From contig NZ_CP051156.1 in NCBI RefSeq assembly GCF_012277295.1, positions 1,054,001-1,118,000 on the forward strand: a stretch of 64,000 nucleotides of DNA, given 5' to 3'. Shown in pieces: positions 35,858 through 45,548 of this stretch. Source of the stretch: Wolbachia endosymbiont of Ctenocephalides felis wCfeT. GTDB lineage: Bacteria > Pseudomonadota > Alphaproteobacteria > Rickettsiales > Anaplasmataceae. Each line of letters begins with the position of its first letter. Within the stretch, counting starts at the first letter, position 1. Position numbers and translations under genes: made by a program. Under the pieces are notes generated by a model. That model saw only the letters and a program-made list of their open reading frames with translations, did no database searches and was not told where the DNA came from.

Positions 35858-37402
35858 CTATTTACAAATAGGAGAAGCTATATTAGCATTGTCTATAAGA
35901 GAGATCGTATTATCTATTCCGTAGAGCTTTATGAAAGATCCCATTCTCGGGCCGGTTTTTTGACCAAGTAATGTCTCATATAATAGCTGAAACCAATCAC
36001 GTAAGTTTACATAATTGTGCTTTTTCCCAATAGAAAATACCTGTGATTGAATTTCTTCAGTAGTAGCAGCTACAGGTAAAGAGCTTAAAGTTTGCCTTAG
36101 ATCTAACAATGCTTCTTTTTCCTGATCATTTGGAGTTTTATATGATTTTGTTGGTTTTATAAAATCATGATAATATTTCACCGCAAAATCAGAAAGTCTA
36201 TCAAGCATCTTATTATTTTCTGGAATTACGTTCGGTGCATAGGTAGATATGAATCCCCAAAGAATCTCTTTGTTTTCAGCATTGCAAGCTGCTGCAAGAT
36301 TTAAAAGCAGCGTAAAGTTTATACCTGAAGTTTCAATAAAAGGAACATCTCCCTGATGAATGTGCCATACAGGACTATTTTCATCCTTTTTGTCACTTTC
36401 GTGGTAGCGTTTAACGGATTCCAAATATTCATCAGTTGATTTCGGTATCACATCAAAATATAGGCGCTTAGCTTTTTTAGGGCTCTGAAAAATGTAAAGT
36501 GCTAGACTTTCTGTTGGTGCATAAGTTAACCATTCTTCAATCGAAATTCCATTTCCTTTTGATTTTGAGATCTTTTTACCTTCTTTATCAAGAAAGAACT
36601 CATAGCAAAATAAAAGGGGCGGTTTTTCTCCAAGTATTTCACATATTTGACTTGAAAGCACAGCAGATGGCGTTAGATCTTTTCCGTGTGCTTCATAATT
36701 TACTCCAAAAGCAGCCCATCTCATTCCCCAGTCTGGTTTCCACTGCAGTTTACACCTTCCTTTCGTTACTGGAGTTTCTATTCTTTCTCCGCTTGAGTCT
36801 TCATACGTAATTGTCCCTCTATCTGCATTAATTTCAATTACCGGTACTTGTAAAACTTGAGAGGTTTTAGGGCACAACGGTAAAAATGGACTATAGGTCT
36901 GCTGCCTCTCTTCTCTAAATGATGGCAACATTACGCTCATCACTTTGTCATAATTTTTTAATAAGAGTAAAAGTTTTTCATCGTAAATGCCAGATTTATA
37001 ACACTCAGTTGCACTTCTAAATTCATACTCAAATTCAAATAGATCAAGGAATTTACATAATAATGAATTCATATGATGACCATAACTTTCATGAGTACCA
37101 AATGGATCTGGTATCATAGTTAATGGCTTATTTAAATGCTCTTTTAACATCTCTTGATTTGGCACATTGTCTGGTATCTTTCTAAGACCATCCATATCAT
37201 CTGAAACTGCAATAATTTTGGTTTTTATACCAGGGGCAATTTTTTTTAGTGCATTTACAACAACTGTAGTACGAAAAACCTCCCCAAAGGTGCCAATATG
37301 TGGTAAACCAGAAGGTCCATAGCCGGTTTCAAATACTATTTCTTTTTTACTGGGAAATTGCTGCAATATTTTTTCTGCTTCTTGAAATGGCCAACTTATC
37401 AT
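35858..37402 (-). CDS. lysS: Lysyl-tRNA synthetase, class I
   Basis: 514 aa of the archaeal-type class I LysRS found in alphaproteobacteria and spirochaetes, not the class II enzyme. The HIGH equivalent is GLPHIGTFGE (about residues 34-43) and KMSKS is KKISKSKGNG (near 274). A helical C-terminal anticodon-binding domain ends the protein. It charges tRNA-Lys in the cytoplasm. It lies divergent from the virB operon, with 112 bases between the two starts. Confidence 0.96.
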   Translation of the reverse strand: MISWPFQEAEKILQQFPSKKEIVFETGYGPSGLPHIGTFGEVFRTTVVVNALKKIAPGIKTKIIAVSDDMDGLRKIPDNVPNQEMLKEHLNKPLTMIPDPFGTHESYGHHMNSLLCKFLDLFEFEYEFRSATECYKSGIYDEKLLLLLKNYDKVMSVMLPSFREERQQTYSPFLPLCPKTSQVLQVPVIEINADRGTITYEDSSGERIETPVTKGRCKLQWKPDWGMRWAAFGVNYEAHGKDLTPSAVLSSQICEILGEKPPLLFCYEFFLDKEGKKISKSKGNGISIEEWLTYAPTESLALYIFQSPKKAKRLYFDVIPKSTDEYLESVKRYHESDKKDENSPVWHIHQGDVPFIETSGINFTLLLNLAAACNAENKEILWGFISTYAPNVIPENNKMLDRLSDFAVKYYHDFIKPTKSYKTPNDQEKEALLDLRQTLSSLPVAATTEEIQSQVFSIGKKHNYVNLRDWFQLLYETLLGQKTGPRMGSFIKLYGIDNTISLIDNANIASPICK

Positions 37403-37469
37403 TATTTGAGATTAAATCAGTGATAAATATATTTTACTTTAAATGCTACTGATTTCAATGAATTTTTAA

Positions 37470-37475
37470 TATAAT
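37470..37475 (+). promoter_or_regulatory. Candidate -10 element of the virB3-virB6 operon
   Basis: TATAAT about 40 bases upstream of virB3. No good TTGACA lies 16-18 bases before it (nearest TACTGA), so an activator may be needed. This is a sequence reading only. Confidence 0.4.
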
Positions 37476-37514
37476 ACTATATATTAGAGCTAGAGCTATT
37501 ATTAGAGGTTAAAA

Positions 37515-37811
37515 ATGTCCACAGGTAGTATACAAACAGATCAGTTATTTAAAGGTCTTACCAGGCCTGCAATGCTTTTCGGCGTGAGTTACATGTTTGC
37601 AATATTAAATGTATTAATCTGCATGCTGATTTTTATCAACTCAAGTGATTTGAGAGTGATTCTCCTTGTGTTACCAGGAATACATGGACTTGGTTACATA
37701 GCTTCCGCAAAAGAACCGTTGTTTATTGAGCTATTTATGGTAAAGCTGGGAAAGTGCTCCAAATGTGTAAATCGTATTTACCACGGAGCTAATTCCTATG
37801 ATATTACTTAA
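37515..37811 (+). CDS. virB3: Type IV secretion protein VirB3
   Basis: 98 aa with a membrane hairpin (residues 20-60) and the FKGLTRPAMLFGVSYMFAI N-terminus typical of VirB3. It is an inner-membrane component that works with VirB4. An AGAGG site precedes the ATG. It is the first gene of a six- to seven-gene operon and ends 15 bases before virB4. Confidence 0.95.
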   Translation: MSTGSIQTDQLFKGLTRPAMLFGVSYMFAILNVLICMLIFINSSDLRVILLVLPGIHGLGYIASAKEPLFIELFMVKLGKCSKCVNRIYHGANSYDIT

Positions 37812-37826
37812 ATATAGTGCAATACA

Positions 37827-40232
37827 ATGTTGAAATTCAGAACCATTCAATCGAAGAATAAGTCCATCTTGGGCAGGGAGCTTCACGCTGCTGAATTTAT
37901 ACCTTATTCTTGTTATTGGAATAATACAACCTTGCTGACAAAAGAGAACTGGTTTGTTAAGGTTATAAAATTAAATGGTTATGCATTTGAAACAGCAGAT
38001 GATGAGGATTTAGTAATACAAAACAGGATCAGGAATCAGATGCTGAGAAGCATCTCATCTCCAGCATTTAGTTTATATTTTCATACTATCCGGCGAAAAA
38101 AAAATATCTTTTCTGATGAATTTGCAAATCAAGATTTACCAAATTTTTTTGCTAATGAGGTAAATATAAAGTGGAGAGAAAAGAATGAAATGAGACAGTC
38201 TTTCGTTAACGACCTGTATATTACAATAATTCGCAGAGTAGATAAAAAAGGAGTAGAGTTTTTATCGCATCTAATTAAAAAATTCGGGCATGCAACTTCG
38301 AAGGGTGCATGGGAAAATGACATGCGCACTACTTATGAGGATTTGGAAGAAACAACAAATCGTGTAGTGACAAGTCTTAGGAATTACTCGCCTAAAATTC
38401 TTGGAGTAAAAGAAACCCCTAATGGTTTATTTTGTGAGATAATGGAATTTTTATCCAGGATTGTAAACTGCGGTTTTGTTACAAATACACTCTTTCCGCT
38501 CAGAACTGAAATATCAAAATATTTGCCTGTGCACAGGCTATTTTTCGGTTACAAAATGATACAGGTTCTAACTCACAATGAAAGTAGATACGCTGGCATA
38601 GTCAGTATAAAAGAATATGGAAATAACACTTCTGCAGGAATGCTTGACTACTTCTTACAACTCCCGTATGAGTTTATTATTACACAGTCTTTTCAATTTA
38701 TAAATAGACAAATGGCCATTGCAAAAATGCAGATACAACAAAATCGAATGATACAATCTGCAGACAAAGCTATTTCTCAAATAGCAGAAATTTCGCAAGC
38801 ACTTGACGATGCAATGAGCGGTAAAATTGCCTTTGGTCAACATCATTTGACTATTTTATGTATAGAGAAAAGTCCTAAAGCACTAGATAATGCTTTGTCT
38901 TTAGTAGAATCAGAGCTTTCTAATTGTGGTGTTTATCCTGTGCGCGAGAGAGTAAATCTTGAACCAGCATTTTGGGCGCAAATTCCTGGTAATTTTGATT
39001 ATATAGTAAGAAAAGGTACGATCAGCAGTCTTAATTTAGCTGGGTTTGCATCGCAACACAACTACCCAACCGGTAATAAATTTGATAATCATTGGGGAGA
39101 TGCAGTCACAGTTTTTGATACAACGTCTCGTACTCCGTTCTTTTTTAATTTTCATATAAGAGATGTTGGCCACACTATGATAATTGGTCCAACTGGTGCT
39201 GGTAAAACTGTACTGATGAATTTCTTATGTGCTCAAGCAATGAAATTTTCTCCGAGAATATTCTTTTTTGATAAAGATCGCGGTGCAGAGATCTTTTTGA
39301 GAGCACTTAGCGGCATCTATACTATCATAGAACCAAGAACTAAAACAAATTTCAATCCTTTGCAACTTGATGATACTCCGGACAACAGAACATTCTTAAT
39401 GGAGTGGATTAAATCTCTCATTTCAGTATACAATGAAAAATTTTCCTCTGAAGATGTCGCACGTATTAATGATGCAATTGAAGGAAATTTTAAATTAAGA
39501 AAAGAAGATAGGTTTTTAAGAAATTTAGTGCCATTTTTAGGCCTTGCAGGACCAGATACTTTAGCTGGAGCAATATCCATGTGGCATGAACATGGCTCTC
39601 ATGCAGCAATATTTGATAATGAAACTGATTTGCTAGACTTTTCAAAAGCAAGAGTATTTGGCTTTGAGATGGCCAGTTTGCTTAAAGATCCGGTTGCTCT
39701 TGGGCCAGTATTAATCTACCTATTTCATAGAATCAGCATCTCACTTGATGGCACTCCATCTATGATTGTGCTGGATGAGGCGTGGGCGTTAATAGATAAT
39801 CCAGTTTTTGCTCCTAAGATAAAAGACTGGTTGAAGGTGCTGAGAAAATTAAATGCTTTTGTAATTTTTGCTACCCAGAGTGTTGAGGATGCAAGCAAAA
39901 GTGCTATAAGTGATACACTTGTACAACAAACAGCAACTCAAATCTTTCTGCCGAATTTGAAGGCTACTAGTGTTTATCGGGATGTTTTTATGCTGACAGA
40001 ACGTGAATATGTGTTAATTAAGCACACGGATCCAAGTACTCGATACTTTTTAGTAAAGCAAGGAGTAAATGCTGTCGTCGCAAGGATAGACTTAAAAGAC
40101 TTAGATGATATAATCAACGTACTATCTGGACGAGCAGAAAGTGTTCTGCTATTACATGATATATTAAAAGACGTGGGGGATAATCCAAAAGTATGGTTGC
40201 CTATATTTTATCAGAAGGTAAAAAATGTTTAA
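37827..40232 (+). CDS. virB4: Type IV secretion ATPase VirB4
   Basis: 801 aa, normal VirB4 length. Walker A is GPTGAGKT at residues 454-461, and Walker B is MIVLDEAWAL near residue 645. A CagE/TrbE-type N-terminal domain precedes the ATPase. It energises pilus assembly and substrate transfer at the inner membrane. The virB6-1 start overlaps its stop by 8 bases, so translation is coupled. Confidence 0.97.
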   Translation: MLKFRTIQSKNKSILGRELHAAEFIPYSCYWNNTTLLTKENWFVKVIKLNGYAFETADDEDLVIQNRIRNQMLRSISSPAFSLYFHTIRRKKNIFSDEFANQDLPNFFANEVNIKWREKNEMRQSFVNDLYITIIRRVDKKGVEFLSHLIKKFGHATSKGAWENDMRTTYEDLEETTNRVVTSLRNYSPKILGVKETPNGLFCEIMEFLSRIVNCGFVTNTLFPLRTEISKYLPVHRLFFGYKMIQVLTHNESRYAGIVSIKEYGNNTSAGMLDYFLQLPYEFIITQSFQFINRQMAIAKMQIQQNRMIQSADKAISQIAEISQALDDAMSGKIAFGQHHLTILCIEKSPKALDNALSLVESELSNCGVYPVRERVNLEPAFWAQIPGNFDYIVRKGTISSLNLAGFASQHNYPTGNKFDNHWGDAVTVFDTTSRTPFFFNFHIRDVGHTMIIGPTGAGKTVLMNFLCAQAMKFSPRIFFFDKDRGAEIFLRALSGIYTIIEPRTKTNFNPLQLDDTPDNRTFLMEWIKSLISVYNEKFSSEDVARINDAIEGNFKLRKEDRFLRNLVPFLGLAGPDTLAGAISMWHEHGSHAAIFDNETDLLDFSKARVFGFEMASLLKDPVALGPVLIYLFHRISISLDGTPSMIVLDEAWALIDNPVFAPKIKDWLKVLRKLNAFVIFATQSVEDASKSAISDTLVQQTATQIFLPNLKATSVYRDVFMLTEREYVLIKHTDPSTRYFLVKQGVNAVVARIDLKDLDDIINVLSGRAESVLLLHDILKDVGDNPKVWLPIFYQKVKNV

Positions 40233-42762
40233 GACTAAGCTAACATTGTTGCTAATTGCAATATTTTTATTAAACATAGACTTTTTGCTTTCATATCCAG
40301 CGCTTGCAGATGAAGTAAGTGGTACTGATCAAACAAAATTTTCTAGCAGATTTAACTCTTCTGGTAGCTTTAGTCGTGCTTCTGATCCTGAATGTGGAGC
40401 ATTTAAAACGGCTGCAGCCACTGCTGGAATAGCCATTGCGGTTGGTGCAATATTTGTCGGTATTGTTTTAACTGTTTCTTCTGCCGGCTTGTTTACTCTT
40501 CTTGCAATTATTGGAACAATAGCTGCAATTATTGGTGTTTGGAAGGCCATAGGAGGGCTTGTCGTATGTCAGCACAGCTTTGTGAAGCACCCAATTGCAC
40601 GTGATTATGATGGAAAATATCAGGATTTTGAATTAAAAGATGCAAACTACAGTAATGAAGTTAACAAAAATTATTTAACGGAAGATGATTACTTTTCTGC
40701 ATTGAAAGCAAAATCAGGAAAAGATGACGGAAAGAAAGCAGAAAAGGAAATTTTGAACTTTAGTCAGCAAAACAGCACCACTGATTATTATTGGCCAAAA
40801 AATGGTATTCAATATAGTGAATATATAGAAGTGTGTCATCGAAATCCTTTAACGTTTGGCAATATTATTAATACAAATGATTTTGAACACAGGGGGGAAG
40901 AAGGATACATAGACTTTGATGTCAGGGAAAAAGATACTGGATATGTAGATGGGAGTTGGTCGCCAAAGGTAGATGGAGGTCTAGAATGTGCAGTTCTTAA
41001 AGCTGGGCAAAGTAAAAATATACATGGTTCAACATTCAAGGCAGTGAGAAAAATGGGTAGGTTATGTGTAGAGTTAACTGAAATTAAAACGCTTGGTATT
41101 ACAATGACTCCTTGGCCACAAGGAGTTGATATGGGTTGCACAGAATTGCCACCTGATCCTCTTGCTCCTATGTGTGAACAATCTATAATGATATTCAAGA
41201 ATAAAGACGGCACAGGTGGTGAGGAAAGAGTTTCTATCGGCAATGACGATGATTACAAAGCTATTATCAGAAATAAAGAAAAGGTAGGAAAGCGTTTTAT
41301 AAGTTACGACAATAAAGGTTGTTTCCAAGATTACATCTCCGAGGCTTGTTACAACCAGGCAGGAAGTAAATCATTAGCTCCTCTTCCTATAACTTCTATG
41401 ATAGTACAGTGCATTAAGGAATCATTAGATAATTTAGTTGCAGGCATTGATTCAAGTGGTGATCTGCTAAAAGATAAGAATGGAAACAAAAAGGGTAGCT
41501 TTTTGTTCGTTGCTCAAAAGAGGCTAAAAAATACCGTAACTGCTGCTCTAGTATTAGCTTTAGTATTGTTTTCTATCAAGGCAATGTCCGGTGGCGTCCA
41601 AAGGCCTCAGGAAATGTATATGTTGATCCTCAAATTTGCCTTAGTGCTTTATTTCACAACGGGTGATACCATGTCCAAGTATTATGGATACCTAACAACA
41701 CTTTCAAATGGTTTATCAGAAATAGTACTAAAAGCATCATCCGAAAGTAAAAATATATGTAACTATGAAGCAGGTAAAGATTATGAATACACTCGCAATG
41801 GAAATAAGATATCTTACAGCTACCTCGCTCCTTGGGATAGACTAGATTGTAGAATTTTATTTTACTTGGGAGCTCCTTTGAGTGGCATTGGAAGTAACAT
41901 TAGTGGTGGTGCTGCCTTAGTGACAATTATAATTGGTGCTGCTCCTGTCTTATTGGTTGCTGGTTCAATAATTGGTATTGTTCTTGCTGGAGGACAGATT
42001 TTAATAGCGCTTGTTTGTATATTTATGGCACTTCTACTGACAATGGTTATTTTATGGATGTGCTATGTATTCATTTTATCTTTGGTTGCTTTAAGCGTAA
42101 TTGTCATTTTATCACCGCTATTTATTCCAATGGTTTTATTTCAGCACACTAAAACATATTTTGAGGGGTGGGTAAAGGAGTTGATTACTTATAGTCTATA
42201 CCCAGTTATTCTTTTTGCATTTTTGTCTTTTATGTTCATAGCATGTGACAAGATTTTCTATAAAAATCTAAATTTTGAGAAAAAGGAGACAACAGTGTTA
42301 GGTAATAAAAAACAATGGTTTAGTGTCAAGGATGGAGAGTGTAATGCAAATGAATCCACCTTAGCATGCGTTTTGCAGAACTATAGTTTTAAACAGAGTA
42401 GCATAATTGGTTTATTTGACATCAACTATATAGAGTTCGGCAGCTCTCCTCTCGGAGAGTTACTAAAATTATGTTTAATATTATTCCTCTTCTATCACTT
42501 TTTAACTATTCTTCCTTCAATGGCTGCTGAACTTGCAGGCAACCACAGAGCAGCACTTGGTCAAGGCTCTACTCCTCAACAAATGATTGGTAAAACTTTA
42601 TCTGCTGCCAAGGCCATTATAGGAGCTGCTGCTAAAGCAAAGTCTGGAGATGCTTCTGGAGCTGCTAAAGATGCCAAGAATGCTACAAACAAAGCAGGTG
42701 GTGCTAATGGTGGAGGTTCTAAAGAAAGTATTCGTAAAGGAGGTGTAGGGGGTGATTCGTAA
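40225..42762 (+). CDS. virB6-1: VirB6-family inner-membrane protein 1
   Basis: 845 aa. The N-terminus is a Sec signal (MFKTKLTLLLIAIFLLN..., cleavage likely after SYPALA). A hydrophobic hairpin (about 50-115), then a Cys-containing periplasmic domain (about 115-410) and a cluster of TrbL/VirB6 membrane helices (about 430-760) follow. The tail is rich in Ala, Gly and Lys (AKAKSGDASGAAKDAKNATN). It forms part of the channel base. It is much larger than the roughly 300-aa VirB6 of Agrobacterium, as is usual in Rickettsiales. Confidence 0.93.
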   Translation: MFKTKLTLLLIAIFLLNIDFLLSYPALADEVSGTDQTKFSSRFNSSGSFSRASDPECGAFKTAAATAGIAIAVGAIFVGIVLTVSSAGLFTLLAIIGTIAAIIGVWKAIGGLVVCQHSFVKHPIARDYDGKYQDFELKDANYSNEVNKNYLTEDDYFSALKAKSGKDDGKKAEKEILNFSQQNSTTDYYWPKNGIQYSEYIEVCHRNPLTFGNIINTNDFEHRGEEGYIDFDVREKDTGYVDGSWSPKVDGGLECAVLKAGQSKNIHGSTFKAVRKMGRLCVELTEIKTLGITMTPWPQGVDMGCTELPPDPLAPMCEQSIMIFKNKDGTGGEERVSIGNDDDYKAIIRNKEKVGKRFISYDNKGCFQDYISEACYNQAGSKSLAPLPITSMIVQCIKESLDNLVAGIDSSGDLLKDKNGNKKGSFLFVAQKRLKNTVTAALVLALVLFSIKAMSGGVQRPQEMYMLILKFALVLYFTTGDTMSKYYGYLTTLSNGLSEIVLKASSESKNICNYEAGKDYEYTRNGNKISYSYLAPWDRLDCRILFYLGAPLSGIGSNISGGAALVTIIIGAAPVLLVAGSIIGIVLAGGQILIALVCIFMALLLTMVILWMCYVFILSLVALSVIVILSPLFIPMVLFQHTKTYFEGWVKELITYSLYPVILFAFLSFMFIACDKIFYKNLNFEKKETTVLGNKKQWFSVKDGECNANESTLACVLQNYSFKQSSIIGLFDINYIEFGSSPLGELLKLCLILFLFYHFLTILPSMAAELAGNHRAALGQGSTPQQMIGKTLSAAKAIIGAAAKAKSGDASGAAKDAKNATNKAGGANGGGSKESIRKGGVGGDS

Positions 42763-42770
42763 GATATGCC

Positions 42771-45545
42771 ATGTCTAAGTTTTGGTTGATAGCATTAGTA
42801 TTTCTTCTTTCTGGTTGTGGTGAGAATCACTGCATTAAACCAGAAAGTCTATCAAACTTGCGTGAAAAACTTAATGTAGTATCAACAGAGCAGAAATGGG
42901 TTGAGTCTAGTGTGTACATTTCAGATAGGATAACAGTGACAGAAATTGATATAGTACCAAGCAAAATTAATTTTTGCCCCAACCAAGATAAAAAAGATTT
43001 TGTAGTTAAAAATGATGGTTCAGTACCTGTAAGTACAATTGATTTTGTAGCCCTTGGTTTGAATGATGGCAATCCTATAGCAGTAATCAATGAGCAGTTG
43101 AGTTATTTATGGGAACTAAGAAGAGAAGCATATAGCAATTGGTCCAATCAAGAGTATGTTCTTAAGCAGTTTGAGAATTTTAAAAACACCACATCCAGTA
43201 GAATAAGCTATTGCTTCGAGAAAGATTGGTATGCAAATGGTGTAAGAGATGCGAAAAATAGCACAAAGTGGAGTACATGGAAAGATGTTCCATTAAGAGT
43301 AAATGATAGCAGTCAGGATCCTTATCGATATCTTAGATTAATTGATGGCCACATAAACGCTTGCCAAAGAAATAAACGTCATTTTGAAGGATTTGCAAAA
43401 CAAACAGTTTCACTACCATTCGAGCTTAAAAAGGGTGATACGATCAGTTTTAGTGTAGTTGAAAAAAAAATGTGCGAAAATGATGAGACTAATGAAAAAA
43501 GATATATCACAACCGATGAAAAGTGCGGTGAACACGAAACAGAATATTTTGCAAAAACTTTAAATCAAGAAGAATGTCAGGGTGATATATGTCCTAATAG
43601 ATACACTATAGGTAATGCTGAATGGTTAAATGGAAAAGAATATTGGAGTTCTAATTTTTTAAAATCAGATAAAGATAAGAAAAAAAGTGAGATTATAGAT
43701 GTTATCAAATTTCTAAAAGATAACAACGGAGATTGTAGTAAGCTTTCAGATGATCACAAGAGTAAAGTAGATACGTATATTTTAAACTCTATGTGCAATA
43801 AAGTATGTCATTTTAAGGCTAAAGATTGTGTGCAAGTTGAAGGCCTTGATTTGATAAGTGGCATGCATGATTATAATGATATGCGTGATGAAGAGGGTGA
43901 TCATGATGAAGAGAATAATAAAATCAGGTTTGCAAAAACACTTATAAGAGAGGTAGAATCTGGAGCGCAGTCTAACGTTCCTTTATTAAGAATTACAATG
44001 AGAGATGAAGATTTTGAGCACCTGCAAGGTGGTATACGCACTAACTATAATCATAAAGTAGAAAAGGATTACCCTCAGGGTGAAAATTTAATCTTTACCT
44101 TTGGTTATGCTGGTGGAAAGGGTGGTTATAATATGAGAGTGACAAAAAATCATAGCCTAGCAGATAACCTATATATACACGTTTCTGATAAACTCCCAGA
44201 GCATAAAGCTGGTGAAAATCAAGCAGACATACCTGTGGATATTAGCAGAATTCATGATGTCCAATATATGGAAAATTTAAGAGATAAACTGAAGGATAAA
44301 ACTGGCTACATATACTATGGAATAAAGGATCATGGCTGTGATTATAAAAATGAAGGTAAGTTTAACATTAATTTAACAATAAAAGAACCGCCAGTTAAAA
44401 CTTTTAGTGCAATATATCACTTCTTTGATGAGAAAGTTAAAACTGCATTCTTTGGCTCTAGCTACAAAGATGGCAATGCAACTCACTCCGAAACCAGCCC
44501 TGTAAAATCACTTTATCAAAGCTTCGTAGGATCAAACAGAGCGCATAATATTAGATCTACAATAATATCACTACTAACACTATATATAGTCTTATACACT
44601 CTTTATTATTTTTTTGGACTAACTCATTTATCTATATATGAGTTTTTAATTATATGTGTGAAGATAGGAATTATTGTCCAATTATTACGAGACGATAGCT
44701 GGAATTTTTTCTATAACAATGCATTTTCTATGTTTATCAACGCCCCAATGCAATTGATAGAAGTAGCAAATTTCAGAGGTACTACTTCAAATGTTTTTGA
44801 ATTCCTTGATTTGCCATTAAATAGATTTTCATCATCACACTTAATACTATTAATAGTATCTCTTATCTTTTCTGGTCCTTTAGGTTTTGTATCTTTTTGT
44901 TTGGTAATCTGGGGCTTAATAATAGTATGTTTATCTATTTGTCATGCATTATTTTCTTTTATTACATCAATAGCAATTGTTGCATTATTATTATCCTTAG
45001 CGCCTCTTTTTATTATTTGTCTGCTATTTCCGTATACTCGGCAGATGTTTCTAGATTGGGTAGGATTTTTAACAAGATTTGCAATTCATCCAGTGGTGCT
45101 TCTACTTTTCATATCATTGATAAGTCAAGCTATGGACTATATTATATATTCAGTGTTTGATTTTGAAGTCTGTACTACATGTATATTTAGTATTAACTTA
45201 AAGATTTGGGAGCCATGTATACTTTATAGTTATGCCTCTAAATACACACCCAATATCACTGCTATGATGGCTTTCGTCATTTTAGGCCATGCTATGAAAG
45301 CTTTGATCGAAGCATCTTCAACAATATCTGAAGCATTATCTAGTACTAACCCGTTAGGTGAGCCTGGAAGACATTATCAACAGAGTTTAATGGGATTAGT
45401 TGGTCTTGATGAAACCAGCGTTGCAAGAAGAGAGTACGCAAAACAACATGAAGAAAAATATGGAACGTCTACTGGCATCTCTCAATCATCTGGTGGATCA
45501 GCTCAAAAAGCACAAACACCTCTACCAAGGCCTGAAAGGAAGTGA
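42771..45545 (+). CDS. virB6-2: VirB6-family protein 2 with lipoprotein signal
   Basis: 924 aa. The start is a lipobox signal (MSKFWLIALVFLLSGC, Cys at 16), predicting lipid anchoring at the outer leaf of the inner membrane or the outer membrane. A large Cys-rich periplasmic region (20-590) carries the INFCPNQ stretch shared with virB6-3. The VirB6 helix cluster is about 600-860. A GGGGG site lies upstream of the ATG. Confidence 0.92.
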   Translation: MSKFWLIALVFLLSGCGENHCIKPESLSNLREKLNVVSTEQKWVESSVYISDRITVTEIDIVPSKINFCPNQDKKDFVVKNDGSVPVSTIDFVALGLNDGNPIAVINEQLSYLWELRREAYSNWSNQEYVLKQFENFKNTTSSRISYCFEKDWYANGVRDAKNSTKWSTWKDVPLRVNDSSQDPYRYLRLIDGHINACQRNKRHFEGFAKQTVSLPFELKKGDTISFSVVEKKMCENDETNEKRYITTDEKCGEHETEYFAKTLNQEECQGDICPNRYTIGNAEWLNGKEYWSSNFLKSDKDKKKSEIIDVIKFLKDNNGDCSKLSDDHKSKVDTYILNSMCNKVCHFKAKDCVQVEGLDLISGMHDYNDMRDEEGDHDEENNKIRFAKTLIREVESGAQSNVPLLRITMRDEDFEHLQGGIRTNYNHKVEKDYPQGENLIFTFGYAGGKGGYNMRVTKNHSLADNLYIHVSDKLPEHKAGENQADIPVDISRIHDVQYMENLRDKLKDKTGYIYYGIKDHGCDYKNEGKFNINLTIKEPPVKTFSAIYHFFDEKVKTAFFGSSYKDGNATHSETSPVKSLYQSFVGSNRAHNIRSTIISLLTLYIVLYTLYYFFGLTHLSIYEFLIICVKIGIIVQLLRDDSWNFFYNNAFSMFINAPMQLIEVANFRGTTSNVFEFLDLPLNRFSSSHLILLIVSLIFSGPLGFVSFCLVIWGLIIVCLSICHALFSFITSIAIVALLLSLAPLFIICLLFPYTRQMFLDWVGFLTRFAIHPVVLLLFISLISQAMDYIIYSVFDFEVCTTCIFSINLKIWEPCILYSYASKYTPNITAMMAFVILGHAMKALIEASSTISEALSSTNPLGEPGRHYQQSLMGLVGLDETSVARREYAKQHEEKYGTSTGISQSSGGSAQKAQTPLPRPERK

Positions 45546-45548
45546 AAT

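Noticed and set aside
37403..37514. A replication origin in the AT-rich lysS-virB3 gap
   Set aside because: No DnaA-box cluster or usual origin neighbours; the AT content is normal for this genome.
43000..45000. VirB6-2 as an unrelated surface protein
   Set aside because: Its C-terminal helix cluster, operon place and shared INFCP stretch with VirB6-3 fit the VirB6 family.
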